DNA of 64,000 nucleotides from Pseudomonadota bacterium (GTDB taxonomy: Bacteria > Desulfobacterota > Binatia > Binatales > Binataceae). The stretch spans positions 1 through 64,000 of the forward strand of contig JAJPIL010000009.1 in assembly GCA_021324755.1 (NCBI GenBank), in the 5' to 3' direction. This document shows positions 35,846-44,586 of this stretch, piece by piece. Made by a program: the position numbers and the translations under genes. Position 1 is the stretch's first letter; every line of letters starts with the position of its first letter. Under the pieces are notes generated by a model. The model saw nothing but the letters and a program-made list of their open reading frames with translations, was not told where the DNA came from and made no database searches.

Positions 35846-37140
35846 CAGCTGACCGCTTCCTCCAGCTCTCGCACGCTCTCTTCTAGAGTCACTCGTTGGT
35901 TCATGTCTTGTCTGAGAAAAGTTTCAAGTTTTTCATGCGCGGCCACGGCCTCGTCCATTCGCCGGTCCGTACCAGGGTTGTAGGAGCCTAGTGCTATCAA
36001 CTCAGCCGCTTCTCGCCATCGCGCATAAAGGTCCAGAAAGCGCATCCTAGCGCGGTTGTGTTCCGGTGAGCTCACGCGATGGGCCACGCGCGAGACCGAG
36101 CTCAACGGATCGATAGCTGGGTAATGTCCTCGGGATGCAAGCTCACGGCTGAGCACGATATGGCCGTCGAGCGTCGACTTGGCGAGCTCTCCGATCGGGT
36201 CGTTTTCTTCGTGGAGCAGCACGGTATATATGCTGGTGATGCTGCCCGAGCCGTTAGCGCCGCCCGTTTGTTCGACTAAACGAGGAATCAAGGCGAAAAC
36301 TGAGGGAGGATAGCCGCGGGCGGTCGGCGGTTCGCCGCTTGCGAGTCCCACTTCGCGTTGAGCCATCGCGACTCGCGTCAAGCTGTCCATGAGCAGCAAC
36401 ACGCGCTTGCCGTTTTTGCGCAAAAACGAGGCTATCGCTGTGGCCAGTGCTGCCCCTTTTATCCACATCGGCGCCGGCATATCGCCAGTGACGGCGATCA
36501 CCACCGAGCGGCGAAGCCCGTCGGGACCCAGAATATCTTCGATAAATTCGCGCGCCTCTCGTCCCCGTTCGCCTATCAGCGCGATTACGTTAGCGTCGGC
36601 GTCCGTTCCGCGCGCCATCATTCCAAGCAGGATACTTTTGCCCACGCCGGGCATCGAAAACACGCCGATCTTCTGCCCCTCGCCTAGCGTAAGCAGGCCA
36701 TTGATGGCGCGCACCCCGACGTCGAGCGGCTTCGACACCACGGCCCGGTCCATCGGGTTCAGCACGGGCGGATCGAGCTCGATTTCCTCCCCATCCAAAG
36801 GATCGGGTTCCGGCCCTCCGTCGAGCGGCTGCCCCAGCCCGTCGAGCACTCGTCCCATCATCCAGGGACCAGCCCTAAACGTAAGATGGAGCGGCGCAAC
36901 GGTCGCGCCCGGCGACAGCTTGACTGCACGGCTCAGGGCAAGCAGGAATAGACGGTTCGAATGAAAACCCACAACTTCACAGATGATTTTGGTGCTTCCT
37001 TCTTGAACAGTCGCCAGGGCGCCGACAGGCAAATCTGGTCCGGTCGCTTCTAGCAAAAGCCCCACCGAGCGAGTCAGTCTTCCCTTCGTTGGGAACGACA
37101 CCTTGGGGAGCGCGGCAATGTACTCGGCGGCTTGCGTCAT
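35845..37140 (-). CDS. fliI: Flagellum-specific export ATPase FliI
   Basis: A 431-residue F1-beta-like ATPase with the P-loop FSMPGVGKSILLGMMARG near residue 162, the segment VIALIGERGREAREFIED and the Walker B-type RVLLLMDSLTRVAMAQREVG, then SGEPPTARGYPPSVFALIPR. It hydrolyses ATP to help unfold and deliver export substrates. It overlaps fliH by 4 nt and fliJ by 1 nt. Confidence 0.95.
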   Translation of the reverse strand: MTQAAEYIAALPKVSFPTKGRLTRSVGLLLEATGPDLPVGALATVQEGSTKIICEVVGFHSNRLFLLALSRAVKLSPGATVAPLHLTFRAGPWMMGRVLDGLGQPLDGGPEPDPLDGEEIELDPPVLNPMDRAVVSKPLDVGVRAINGLLTLGEGQKIGVFSMPGVGKSILLGMMARGTDADANVIALIGERGREAREFIEDILGPDGLRRSVVIAVTGDMPAPMWIKGAALATAIASFLRKNGKRVLLLMDSLTRVAMAQREVGLASGEPPTARGYPPSVFALIPRLVEQTGGANGSGSITSIYTVLLHEENDPIGELAKSTLDGHIVLSRELASRGHYPAIDPLSSVSRVAHRVSSPEHNRARMRFLDLYARWREAAELIALGSYNPGTDRRMDEAVAAHEKLETFLRQDMNQRVTLEESVRELEEAVS

Positions 37141-37796
37141 CGCTGTCGTCCGCCCTTGTTTCTACGCGCCCGCGTTTTGAGAATCGAAGCTCTAATTTGC
37201 TCGAAGGCTTGATCAATCCCGCCCTCGACAAATAGCTCCGCCGCTTCCACGCGCGCGTGTCCCGGGGCAACGCTTTCGTCGGCCTCGACGGGCAAAGCGG
37301 CTAGACGAGCACCCAGAATCGAGATGTCCGCGGGGTTAAGGCTAATCCTGACCGGTTTATGCGGCGCCAAAGCTTCGACGCCATAGCGGACCAAAGTGTT
37401 TACGAACTCTGCCCTCACCACCTCTTCCTCGATTAGTCGGCTTACGATCGCCAAGGTAAGATCGACGCAGAATGTCTCTAGCGTTTTGGCGAGACCGTTT
37501 CGCATTTCGTCAACCTCTGCGATCGCACGTTTGAGCGCGTCAATCACTTGTGTTGCGCGCTCGAGCCCTCTCGCCAGCCCCTCTTCGAAACCGCGCTGAC
37601 GCGCCGCTTTTAATGCTGCCAGCGCCTCTTGTTTAACTGCTTGGCGGGCTTCGATTAGAGCCCGCTCGTATGCTTGCTCCACAGCAACGCGTAAAGCTTT
37701 CGATTCCCGGTCTGCGTGGCGATGCGCCGGTTCGGATGCTCGACCCACCAACTGTGCGAGCTTCGGAAAATGGTATTCTTGCAACATTTCCTTCAT
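37137..37796 (-). CDS. fliH: Flagellar export ATPase regulator FliH
   Basis: A 219-residue protein. An N-terminal coiled-coil region rich in Ala, Arg and Glu (about 30-110), including the AARQRGFEEGLARGLERATQ stretch, is followed by a V-ATPase E-subunit-like C-terminal domain (about 115-215). FliH dimers bind FliI and anchor it to the C-ring. Start and stop overlap fliF and fliI by 4 nt each. Confidence 0.85.
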   Translation of the reverse strand: MKEMLQEYHFPKLAQLVGRASEPAHRHADRESKALRVAVEQAYERALIEARQAVKQEALAALKAARQRGFEEGLARGLERATQVIDALKRAIAEVDEMRNGLAKTLETFCVDLTLAIVSRLIEEEVVRAEFVNTLVRYGVEALAPHKPVRISLNPADISILGARLAALPVEADESVAPGHARVEAAELFVEGGIDQAFEQIRASILKTRARRNKGGRQR

Positions 37797-39487
37797 GCCG
37801 CCTTCTCGGTCGGTATCGACTCAGCGGAGCGCTCTTCCGAAGCGATATGAACCTGCTCCATCCAAGACCGCAGAATCGCCGCCGCAGCTTCTGGGTCGTT
37901 TTCTGCCTCCTGGTTCATCTCCTGACGCAACCGGTTGTAGTCCTGAATATCGTCGATCGACGTCAACGAGGGTGTAGCGCCAGCGGGCTCGCGCGCCGCT
38001 TGTTTGATTAAGTCCGCGTCGCTTGTTGCAATCGTGTAAGCGCCTTTGCGCCGCCGTTTAACTCTTCGCGCGATTAGCCAAAGTATGCCAAGAACGAGGG
38101 CCGCGCTTATGCCTAACGACCCATAGAGGTAGAGCGGATTGTTCAGAAGAAGCCGCACCTGGGTGGCAGGGCTTGGCGGAGGAGGCACGTACGGACGAGA
38201 AAGCTCCGCGCTTTCGACGTCGACGACGTCGCCTCGATCGACCTGCGCACCAACTGCGGCTGCCACCAAATTTTTGATCGCCTCGAGGCGCTTGGGCGGA
38301 AGCGGCGCGAAAACGCCTCCTTCATAAGTTCCGTCGAGAACCACGGCCACCGAAATCTGCAGGATTCTCATCGGACCTGAAACGGTGCTAATTTCGCGCT
38401 TCGAGGGCTGGTAATTGATAATGTCCTTGCGCGCAAGCTCCGTCGTCTGAGCCTGAGGGAGCACCACGGTCGACGAATTCGGAGCCCCACTCGGTGGCGA
38501 TGTCGCTGCTCCAGGTGCTGGCGTGGGAGTCGCGGCGGGCGTAGGCCGCGGCAAATTCGTGGTAAGCCCAGGTATTCCACCGACCGCCGTCGGCGGTGGC
38601 TCGCTGCTGTGCTGCTCGCTCAGGATCGCGCGGCCGTTGCCATCGCCGAATATCTCCTCCTTACTGGTAGCGTGCGAGGTATCGAGAGTAACCGCGACCT
38701 CTACCGCAAATCTGCTCGCGCCCATGATTTTTTGCAGAAGGCTCGAGACCTTGTTCTTTAGCCGGGTCTCCGTTTCGTCGCGCACCCGAATGACATCCGA
38801 GAGCTCTCCTCGGTCCGGTGGAGGATAAAGCACCAAGCCGTCGTTCACGGTCACGGTAACCGCCTCTGGGCGCAAACCATGAACGGAAGAAGCCACCAGA
38901 TGGGCAATAGCGCCCGCAACAGCCGTGTCGATCATGGCCCCGGGCGCTGTCGTAAGAAGAACCGACGCACGCGCGGCCTCTGGGGCGCCCAGCGCGAAAG
39001 GCGACGGATGCGGCATCGCCAGCATCACGCGAGCACTTTCGATGCCCCTGATGTCCATGATGGTGCGCTCAAGTTCGCCCTGAAGCGACCGTTGATAAGC
39101 CACCTGCTCTTCGAAGTCGCTTCGGCCAAACCCGCCTTGATCGAAAAGCGCAAAGCCTGTAGTGCCTCCTCCAAAAGTCGGTCCGCCTTCCAAAAGTGCC
39201 TGCGCACGGGCCAGATCACGCTCTGGAACGCTGATCGAGTCCTGACCCAGAACAAATTTGATTCCGTTTCTTCTAAGGCGCAGAGCCAGCGCTGTACGAT
39301 CGGCATCGGAAAGGTTAGACGCAAGCACTGTCATCGCCCCCGGATTGAATTCATAGAAGGCCAGGCACACTGCTAGCGTTATCAGCGCCGCGACGATCGA
39401 AAGATCGAAGTACAGCCGGTTGCGTTCTCTGAGTTTTTTTATTCGCGGCCATAGGGAAGCTAGCTTTGCGCGCATCCACTCAACCAT
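37793..39487 (-). CDS. fliF: Flagellar MS-ring protein FliF
   Basis: A 564-residue protein with membrane helices at about 28-48 and 455-475. It has the ring-building YscJ/FliF domain (FVLGQDSISVPERDLARAQA, VAYQRSLQGELERTIMDIRG) and a long periplasmic region. A low-complexity Pro/Thr/Ala insert lies around residues 300-340. The C-terminal cytoplasmic tail should bind FliG. FliF forms the MS ring on which the basal body is built. Confidence 0.93.
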   Translation of the reverse strand: MVEWMRAKLASLWPRIKKLRERNRLYFDLSIVAALITLAVCLAFYEFNPGAMTVLASNLSDADRTALALRLRRNGIKFVLGQDSISVPERDLARAQALLEGGPTFGGGTTGFALFDQGGFGRSDFEEQVAYQRSLQGELERTIMDIRGIESARVMLAMPHPSPFALGAPEAARASVLLTTAPGAMIDTAVAGAIAHLVASSVHGLRPEAVTVTVNDGLVLYPPPDRGELSDVIRVRDETETRLKNKVSSLLQKIMGASRFAVEVAVTLDTSHATSKEEIFGDGNGRAILSEQHSSEPPPTAVGGIPGLTTNLPRPTPAATPTPAPGAATSPPSGAPNSSTVVLPQAQTTELARKDIINYQPSKREISTVSGPMRILQISVAVVLDGTYEGGVFAPLPPKRLEAIKNLVAAAVGAQVDRGDVVDVESAELSRPYVPPPPSPATQVRLLLNNPLYLYGSLGISAALVLGILWLIARRVKRRRKGAYTIATSDADLIKQAAREPAGATPSLTSIDDIQDYNRLRQEMNQEAENDPEAAAAILRSWMEQVHIASEERSAESIPTEKAA

Positions 39488-39494
39488 CGCGCGA

Positions 39495-39779
39495 TCACAC
39501 CTGCATGTTCATGATTTCCTGGTATGCCGCAAGCGCTCGGTTCCGAAGCGCCATCGCAAGGCTGAACGTGACGTCAGCGCGCGTGGCAGCGAGCACCGCG
39601 TCGGTGAGACCGACCTCACCGGTTGCATAGCCCGATGCCATCCGGTCGGCTTCTTTGAGCACCTCGTTAACCTTGGCAAGAGCCTTGCTAAAGCCGCTTT
39701 CAGAGGCCGCGTGGGAGCTTTCGGTCGTTGCAAGCGGCGTTACATCTGGTAGATCCTGAATTGCAAGCGTCACACTCAT
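39495..39779 (-). CDS. fliE: Flagellar hook-basal body complex protein FliE
   Basis: A 94-residue protein whose C-terminal half TRADVTFSLAMALRNRALAA then YQEIMNMQV matches the FliE consensus. FliE joins the MS ring to the proximal rod. It is located after flgC (4-nt overlap) and 7 nt before fliF, the usual flgB-flgC-fliE-fliF order. Confidence 0.9.
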   Translation of the reverse strand: MSVTLAIQDLPDVTPLATTESSHAASESGFSKALAKVNEVLKEADRMASGYATGEVGLTDAVLAATRADVTFSLAMALRNRALAAYQEIMNMQV

Positions 39780-40183
39780 TGCAGAAGGTCTATCGTTTTA
39801 AGCGCCATCGATTTAGCGCTTTCGATCACCGACAGATTCGCCTCGTACGAGCGCGAAGCCTCGATCAGATCGACCATCTCCAGGACAGGATTGATCGCCG
39901 GACGCCGTACATTGCCTTTTTCGTCAGCCAGAGGATTGGACGGGTCGTGAACGATCTGGGGTGGGCTTTCGTCACGCAAAACCGCCACCATCTTAACGCC
40001 CAATTCTGATGAATCTTGCCGAAGCGGGCTCGCAACGAACACCGGCAACCGCCGCTGATATGGGCCACCCTCCGGCGAGGAAACTGAGTCGGCGTTGGCA
40101 AGGTTCTGGGAAACCAGGTTTATTCTGTGAGACTGCGCTACAAGACCGCTTGACGCTATTTCGAGGACGCTCTCAATCGACAT
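39776..40183 (-). CDS. flgC: Proximal rod protein FlgC
   Basis: A 135-residue rod protein with INLVSQNLANADSVSSPEGG at the N-terminus (SQNLANA axial motif) and the C-terminal MVDLIEASRSYEANLSVIES helix. Size is standard. It lies 26 nt after flgB and overlaps fliE. Confidence 0.92.
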   Translation of the reverse strand: MSIESVLEIASSGLVAQSHRINLVSQNLANADSVSSPEGGPYQRRLPVFVASPLRQDSSELGVKMVAVLRDESPPQIVHDPSNPLADEKGNVRRPAINPVLEMVDLIEASRSYEANLSVIESAKSMALKTIDLLQ

Positions 40184-40209
40184 TTAAGCCTCCATGCAAA
40201 GCCTCGGGC

Positions 40210-40581
40210 TCAGCTCGCTGCCATCTTGATCCGGTTGAGCGAGTCACGATAGAGCCGCAACGTTCCGTAAAAGTTCAAAGCGTTCTCGTAAACGCGCGTT
40301 AGAGCCTGCGTCAGGTCGACGTCATTACCGTCTGCCCGAAGGTTTTCGGCGGCAATCGTCAGCTGTTGGGTCTTGTCGACGTCGCCTTCTTCTTGTACCA
40401 GCTTCCTAACCATGTCCTCGAACTTGAGATCGCGACTGACATAATTAGGTGTGTCGGCGTTTGCCACATTTTGCGCTAGTACGTCTGCTCGAGCGCTACG
40501 CGCCCTGAGCGCTGACTCCATCACGATCTGGTAAGGACTCAGTACTTGCACGCCCGTGCTTTGGAGCAAGAGGCGCGCCAA
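40210..40581 (-). CDS. flgB: Proximal rod protein FlgB
   Basis: A rod protein of up to 123 residues. VLAQNVANADTPNYVSRDLK is the axial-family signature, and the C-terminal TRVYENALNFYGTLRLYRDS then LNRIKMA is typical. The start is uncertain: TTG 40581 lacks a clear ribosome site, GTG 40551 would give a spacing to the signature close to E. coli FlgB, and ATG 40521 would be short. It is the first gene after the gap within the flagellar locus. Confidence 0.85.
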   Translation of the reverse strand: MARLLLQSTGVQVLSPYQIVMESALRARSARADVLAQNVANADTPNYVSRDLKFEDMVRKLVQEEGDVDKTQQLTIAAENLRADGNDVDLTQALTRVYENALNFYGTLRLYRDSLNRIKMAAS

Positions 40582-41100
40582 GAGAGTTGTAAAACTTAAT
40601 CGATTGCGCCACCAGTTGAGGTTTTCAGATTTTTAAGAAAAAGCTTTTCCGTCCGGTTTCCATCCAAAGTGCAAAAAACGAAGAAGGTTTTCGTTCTCCA
40701 CAAACGGCACGAGCCGGTCCGTCGTTTTTCCGTAAGCGCCGCTATCGGTTCGCTTCGGCCGTCAGACACGTGATACGTCTCGATAGGAAACGATTGGAGG
40801 ATCGAAGACGCAACCAACTGTTTCAGAACGTTACAACGCTGCAAGTAAAGCGCGGTTTGTTTTTTCGGCCTCGTTTTGTAGCGGTCAGAAACTGACGAAG
40901 AAAAGCTCTTCGAGAAATTTCGCGTATACCGCAAACGGACATTTCGAAAATCGTTGGGCCTTTTAGGCTTGAGATGCGAAAGCAACACTCGCGGCTTTGT
41001 TTGCCCGCAAAGGCAAAATAAAGCTGCAGCCTAAGCAGTTTGTGGCTTGATTTCGGCTAATCAGAATTTAGGATATCGACGAGCGAGCTGGATGGGATGT
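40582..41100 (-). other. Non-coding gap inside the flagellar locus, probable flgB operon leader
   Basis: About 520 nt between the lytic transglycosylase and flgB, more A/T-rich than its neighbours. A 130-codon frame (40596-40988) is open, but it is Lys/Arg/Ser-rich, has no known family and no ribosome site, so I do not call it. Small hairpins are visible: aacgaa/ttcgtt (40677-40694), gtcag-aaa-ctgac (about 40884-40896) and gcct-ttt-aggc (about 40959-40969). I searched by eye for sigma-54 and sigma-28 promoters on the minus strand and found no good match. Confidence 0.45.
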
Positions 41101-41667
41101 TTAGCGTGAAGCGGGAAGAAGTTCGCCGCGCATGTAGCGCAGGTAGGCGGCGTAGACTTCCTGGTTGTAACGCGAGCGCTCGGCGGGGCGGGCAGAATGG
41201 TAGGAACCGATACGGTCCCAGAGAGCTCCCTGCCGTTCGAGACAAAGCTTGAGAATGCGGGCCCCCACCAGGAGATTGACGACGGGCTCGAGCAACTCGC
41301 GCTTGCTAAGACCAAATTTTTTGCCCCACCGACGCCAGTTGACTTGCATAAGCCCAATGTCCACGTCATCACCCGACGCATCCAAAAGCGCCTGCGCCTC
41401 GGCCCGCGAGCGACAGTACACTTGCTTGCCAGCAATGTTGAGCGCCCACGGATGGTAGCCGCTCTCTGCCCCCGCAACTGCTGCTAAGAGATCCACCGGT
41501 ACACCAGTGGCCGCCGAAGCTGCCGTATAGGGGTCACCCGAGAGCGTCGCTGACACGAAGTTTCCCTCGAGCCCCCACGCCGGAACCCTAGACCAGACCA
41601 GCGCTACCGCCAAAAAGCTGCACAGCAAATACCTGGCGGCTATTAACTTCGACAGCCACATTACCAA
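41101..41667 (-). CDS. Exported lytic transglycosylase (SLT domain)
   Basis: A 188-residue protein with a signal peptide (about 1-32) and a single SLT domain: DLLAAVAGAESGYHPWALNI contains the catalytic Glu in AESGY, GLMQVNW is the second motif, and the C-terminal YNQEVYAAYLRYM the last. It cuts peptidoglycan and probably opens the wall for rod passage, because FlgJ in this organism lacks the muramidase domain and this gene sits inside the flagellar cluster, 34 nt after fliG. A role in general wall turnover is also possible. Confidence 0.82.
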   Translation of the reverse strand: MVMWLSKLIAARYLLCSFLAVALVWSRVPAWGLEGNFVSATLSGDPYTAASAATGVPVDLLAAVAGAESGYHPWALNIAGKQVYCRSRAEAQALLDASGDDVDIGLMQVNWRRWGKKFGLSKRELLEPVVNLLVGARILKLCLERQGALWDRIGSYHSARPAERSRYNQEVYAAYLRYMRGELLPASR

Positions 41668-41701
41668 ATACCGCGCTTCGTTGCCGGCAGCACGAACCGA
41701 G

Positions 41702-42697
41702 TTACGTCACGAGCTGGTCTCGCACCCGAACGTAGACCTTGCCTTCGCGCTCGAGCTGGAGCGCGTAATTGATTAATTCTCTGCGCGCCGCCTGAACTTC
41801 GCGAAGCGGCACTGGCCCAATAGCCTCCATCTCCTCTTTCACGACCTGGGCAGCCTGCTCCGACAAAGCTCCAAATACGGTTGCTGTTTTGTCTGGCGAC
41901 AAACCCTTGAGGGCCACCGCCAGACGCGCTGGCTCGCAGCTACCCAGTACGAGCTGAAGGCTCCTGTTGTCCAGCCGCAGCAGGTCCTCAAAATGGAACA
42001 TTTCCTGTTCGATGGCGGCAGCGCAGTCAGGATCCGCCTGGCGAATTGCGGCGACAATTTCGTTTGCCTTCTCCGAGTCGAGTTGGTTGAGAACTCCGGC
42101 AGCCCGCTGAACCCCTTCGCCTTTACCGGTTGCGCCAACTTGCACCTGCCCGCCGAGATTGTCCTCGATCGCCTGGAATATGGCATCGAGCGTCGCGCCG
42201 CTGACCCCCTCAGCGTAAGCCAGCCGTTCGATCGCCTTTGCGGCAAGCTCCTTGGGGAGCTCAGCTACAACATCGGCGGCATAGCGTGCCGGCAGCTGGC
42301 CGAGCACGATAGCAACCGTCTGCGGTCGCTCGTTCGCAAGCAACGAGGCAAGCGCCCCTGGTTTGATCCGGTCGGCGATAGCGCGCCAACTGTCCCAGCG
42401 CACGATTTGGTCGAACGCATGGTCGCCGAAGGCCAAAGCAATCGCCTCCTTGAGGTGATTCGATGAGTCGCGGCGGGCAAGTTTCAAAAACTCACGTGCT
42501 ACGGCCATAAAATGGTTTTGAGTAAACTGGCGCTCGGAAAACTCCGTTTCGAAGTGGCGGAAGATGTGTGCAACTTCACCGGCGCTCAAACGCTTGAAGA
42601 CCTTGGCTAGCACGGGGCGTTCAAGGTTGAGCATCACGATTACCGCTTTGTCCAATCCACTCAGCTTTCGTGGTGTCTTTCCTTGTTCAGACGCCAT
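41702..42697 (-). CDS. fliG: Flagellar motor switch protein FliG
   Basis: A 331-residue rotor protein with the N, middle and C domains of FliG. IVLGQLPARYAADVVAELPK and the C-terminal FEDLLRLDNRSLQLVLGSCE, LAVALKGLSPD and GPVPLREVQAARRELINYAL match the family; the charged torque helix lies in the C domain. It links the MS ring to the C-ring and touches the MotA stator. Its start overlaps fliN1 by 37 nt. Confidence 0.92.
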   Translation of the reverse strand: MASEQGKTPRKLSGLDKAVIVMLNLERPVLAKVFKRLSAGEVAHIFRHFETEFSERQFTQNHFMAVAREFLKLARRDSSNHLKEAIALAFGDHAFDQIVRWDSWRAIADRIKPGALASLLANERPQTVAIVLGQLPARYAADVVAELPKELAAKAIERLAYAEGVSGATLDAIFQAIEDNLGGQVQVGATGKGEGVQRAAGVLNQLDSEKANEIVAAIRQADPDCAAAIEQEMFHFEDLLRLDNRSLQLVLGSCEPARLAVALKGLSPDKTATVFGALSEQAAQVVKEEMEAIGPVPLREVQAARRELINYALQLEREGKVYVRVRDQLVT

Positions 42698-42963
42698 TTT
42701 GAAAACACAGCCACCTTTTCCAAAGGATGAGCCGTGGCGGTCACCACGGCCACGTGCTCGGACTCGCGACGCTCGAGCGTTGCGTGGGCGAACGGCTTAT
42801 CGTTCACCACAAACGTTACCTTTACTGGAGCGTCGGTGACCCGCTCGATTTCCACGCAATCGCCCTCCTTGAGCGAGGCGAGCGCGCTCACCGGAAGCCT
42901 GAGCCGCCCCAGCACGGCTCTGACCTCGACTGCAACTTCTTCCACGCTTTTAGCACTCGCCAT
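42661..42963 (-). CDS. fliN: FliN-like C-ring protein (first copy)
   Basis: A 100-residue SpoA-domain protein: VEVRAVLGRLRLPVSALASL then KEGDCVEIERVTDAPVKVTF fits the FliN core. The C-terminal 20 residues are an extra basic tail. FliN forms the bottom of the C-ring with FliM. It overlaps fliM1 by 14 nt and fliG by 37 nt. A second FliN/FliM pair lies at 46894-48208, so this could have a specialised function. Confidence 0.78.
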   Translation of the reverse strand: MASAKSVEEVAVEVRAVLGRLRLPVSALASLKEGDCVEIERVTDAPVKVTFVVNDKPFAHATLERRESEHVAVVTATAHPLEKVAVFSKWRLNKERHHES

Positions 42964-43795
42964 AAGGGCTAATCCGACGCTCTACCTTCAAAACCAGTCG
43001 ACGCTCCTCCACCGTCATGTGCAAACCGTGCAAACGCTGTTTCCCCACCCAGAATGCGACCTCGCTTGGGCCCGGAAGCAAAATCTCCCGGCCTGGCTGC
43101 AAGCCACTTAGTTCTTTTAGTGGCACACGCCAGACGCCCAAGACGACGTCGACCTCGACCGGAAGTTCGACCACACGCGCCGTCGTGTGGACCGTCTTGG
43201 TCGGAGCTTGTTTTTCGAGCGAGATCGTCGGGCGCAAGGCGTTGACCAACGTGCTTTGAACCGCGAGCAGAATTTTGTTCTCCCCCGGACGATCGCTGAC
43301 CGTGAAGTGACAGACCACTAGATGGTCGGTCGGGCTGAACGCGGCCGCATCGATCAGCCGTCGCACGCGCTTCGCTCCACCGACCGGGCCGAGCCCTGCC
43401 GAGGTGTACACCTGGTCGATGCATTGGATCGCTACCGAAGCTATCTGCTCGAGAAGCGCTTCTTCGATCGGAGTAAACCCCTCTCGACCTTCTCGCTCAC
43501 CATCGGTCGCTCCTCCAAGGCGAAGTTCCAAAATCTCCCGCGCCAAGGAGCCGCTTAGGGCCAGCATCGCCTTGCTTCTTGTCGCCCCGACCGTAAATGT
43601 GGTGTAGTAGCCGGCGCCCAGTTCCAGCTCGCACAGACGGCCAAACGTCTCTAAACTCAGCCGCTCGAATTCGACCGGCATCCCCACTCCAAGATGGCGG
43701 CGCCAAAACGACGCGAGACTGTCGTGAAGGCTTTCCCAGACCAGCCGCTGTTCGGCGTTTACAGCCTGATGCCAAAACTCGAAGCGTTGAGTCAT
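42950..43795 (-). CDS. fliM: FliM-like motor switch protein (first copy)
   Basis: A 281-residue protein with a CheC-like middle domain (about 30-190; GFTPIEEALLEQIASVAIQC is the usual conserved helix) and a C-terminal SpoA domain (about 205-275; VVELPVEVDVVLGVWRVPLK). It begins directly with the middle domain and lacks the N-terminal LSQxEIDALL peptide that binds phosphorylated CheY in typical FliM (about 330 residues). It sits 1 nt after motB and overlaps fliN1. Confidence 0.8.
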   Translation of the reverse strand: MTQRFEFWHQAVNAEQRLVWESLHDSLASFWRRHLGVGMPVEFERLSLETFGRLCELELGAGYYTTFTVGATRSKAMLALSGSLAREILELRLGGATDGEREGREGFTPIEEALLEQIASVAIQCIDQVYTSAGLGPVGGAKRVRRLIDAAAFSPTDHLVVCHFTVSDRPGENKILLAVQSTLVNALRPTISLEKQAPTKTVHTTARVVELPVEVDVVLGVWRVPLKELSGLQPGREILLPGPSEVAFWVGKQRLHGLHMTVEERRLVLKVERRISPYGEC

Positions 43796-43796
43796 A

Positions 43797-44546
43797 TCAA
43801 TGGGACAATGGCGGCTGGCGCGTTTTCGCTACGAGGCTCATTCTCGGAATAAAGATATCCACCCGCCGGTTGAGGGCTCTGCCCTCTTCGGTGTCGTTGC
43901 TGGCGATCGGATGGTAAGGCCCGTAGCCAGCCAGCGACAACTGCTCCGGGGGCAACTTCGATTGCTCGAGAATATAGCGTAGTACGTGAGCCGCCCTAGC
44001 CGCCGACAGATCCCAGTTGTCCTCGAAGTGCTCGTTGTGAATCGGGATCGAATCGGTGAAACCCTCGACCAGAATTGGGTTTTTAAGTTTCGAAATAGCC
44101 GCAACCACGGCATTCAAGACCGGTTTTTGGCTGGGATTGATTTCGGCGCTGCCGCTTTCGAAGAACCGCGCGGCCGCAAGACTGATCGTGAGCCCGCTTT
44201 CGTCAAGCTTAACTGTGACGCCCGAGTTTTCGTGTGCCTGAAGGCTATGTTCGATCGCCCGGCGCGCGACGGCCAGCGCTTGGTCGGCCAGCTCCTCGGC
44301 TGGCGGCTGGTCGCCCTTGATGCTTGCTCCCATGTCGGGCCGCCCGCCTCCCATATAAGGCCGATGACCCAAAGCCGTGACGACCGCGTGCCACACCTTG
44401 TTCCGGTCCGCCTCGCTCGCCATCGACACCGCATACAGCAACACGAACAGAGCAAACAGCAGCGTTATGAAGTCGGCGTACGAAATCAACCATCGCTCGC
44501 TCGATTCGTGTCCGCCGCGCTCTTCTGGTTCTTCGGCCTCGATCAT
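43797..44546 (-). CDS. motB: Flagellar stator protein MotB
   Basis: A 249-residue protein with one membrane helix (about 22-42) containing the proton-carrying Asp25 in SYADFITLLFALFVLL, and a C-terminal OmpA-like peptidoglycan-binding domain (about 120-235) with VEGFTDSIPIHNEHFEDNWD, LSAARAAHVLRYIL and SNDTEEGRALNRRVDI. MotB with MotA forms the proton-driven stator. The retained membrane Asp and MotB-like plug region suggest H+ rather than Na+ use, though this cannot be decided from sequence alone. Confidence 0.92.
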   Translation of the reverse strand: MIEAEEPEERGGHESSERWLISYADFITLLFALFVLLYAVSMASEADRNKVWHAVVTALGHRPYMGGGRPDMGASIKGDQPPAEELADQALAVARRAIEHSLQAHENSGVTVKLDESGLTISLAAARFFESGSAEINPSQKPVLNAVVAAISKLKNPILVEGFTDSIPIHNEHFEDNWDLSAARAAHVLRYILEQSKLPPEQLSLAGYGPYHPIASNDTEEGRALNRRVDIFIPRMSLVAKTRQPPLSH

Positions 44547-44586
44547 GAAATTTGCCCTCGCTCGACTGTCGCGTGCCTACGCCCTA

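Noticed and set aside
40596-40988. 130-codon minus-strand open frame before flgB
   Set aside because: Lys/Arg/Ser-rich, no family resemblance, no ribosome site, and the DNA contains several hairpins; more likely an untranslated leader.
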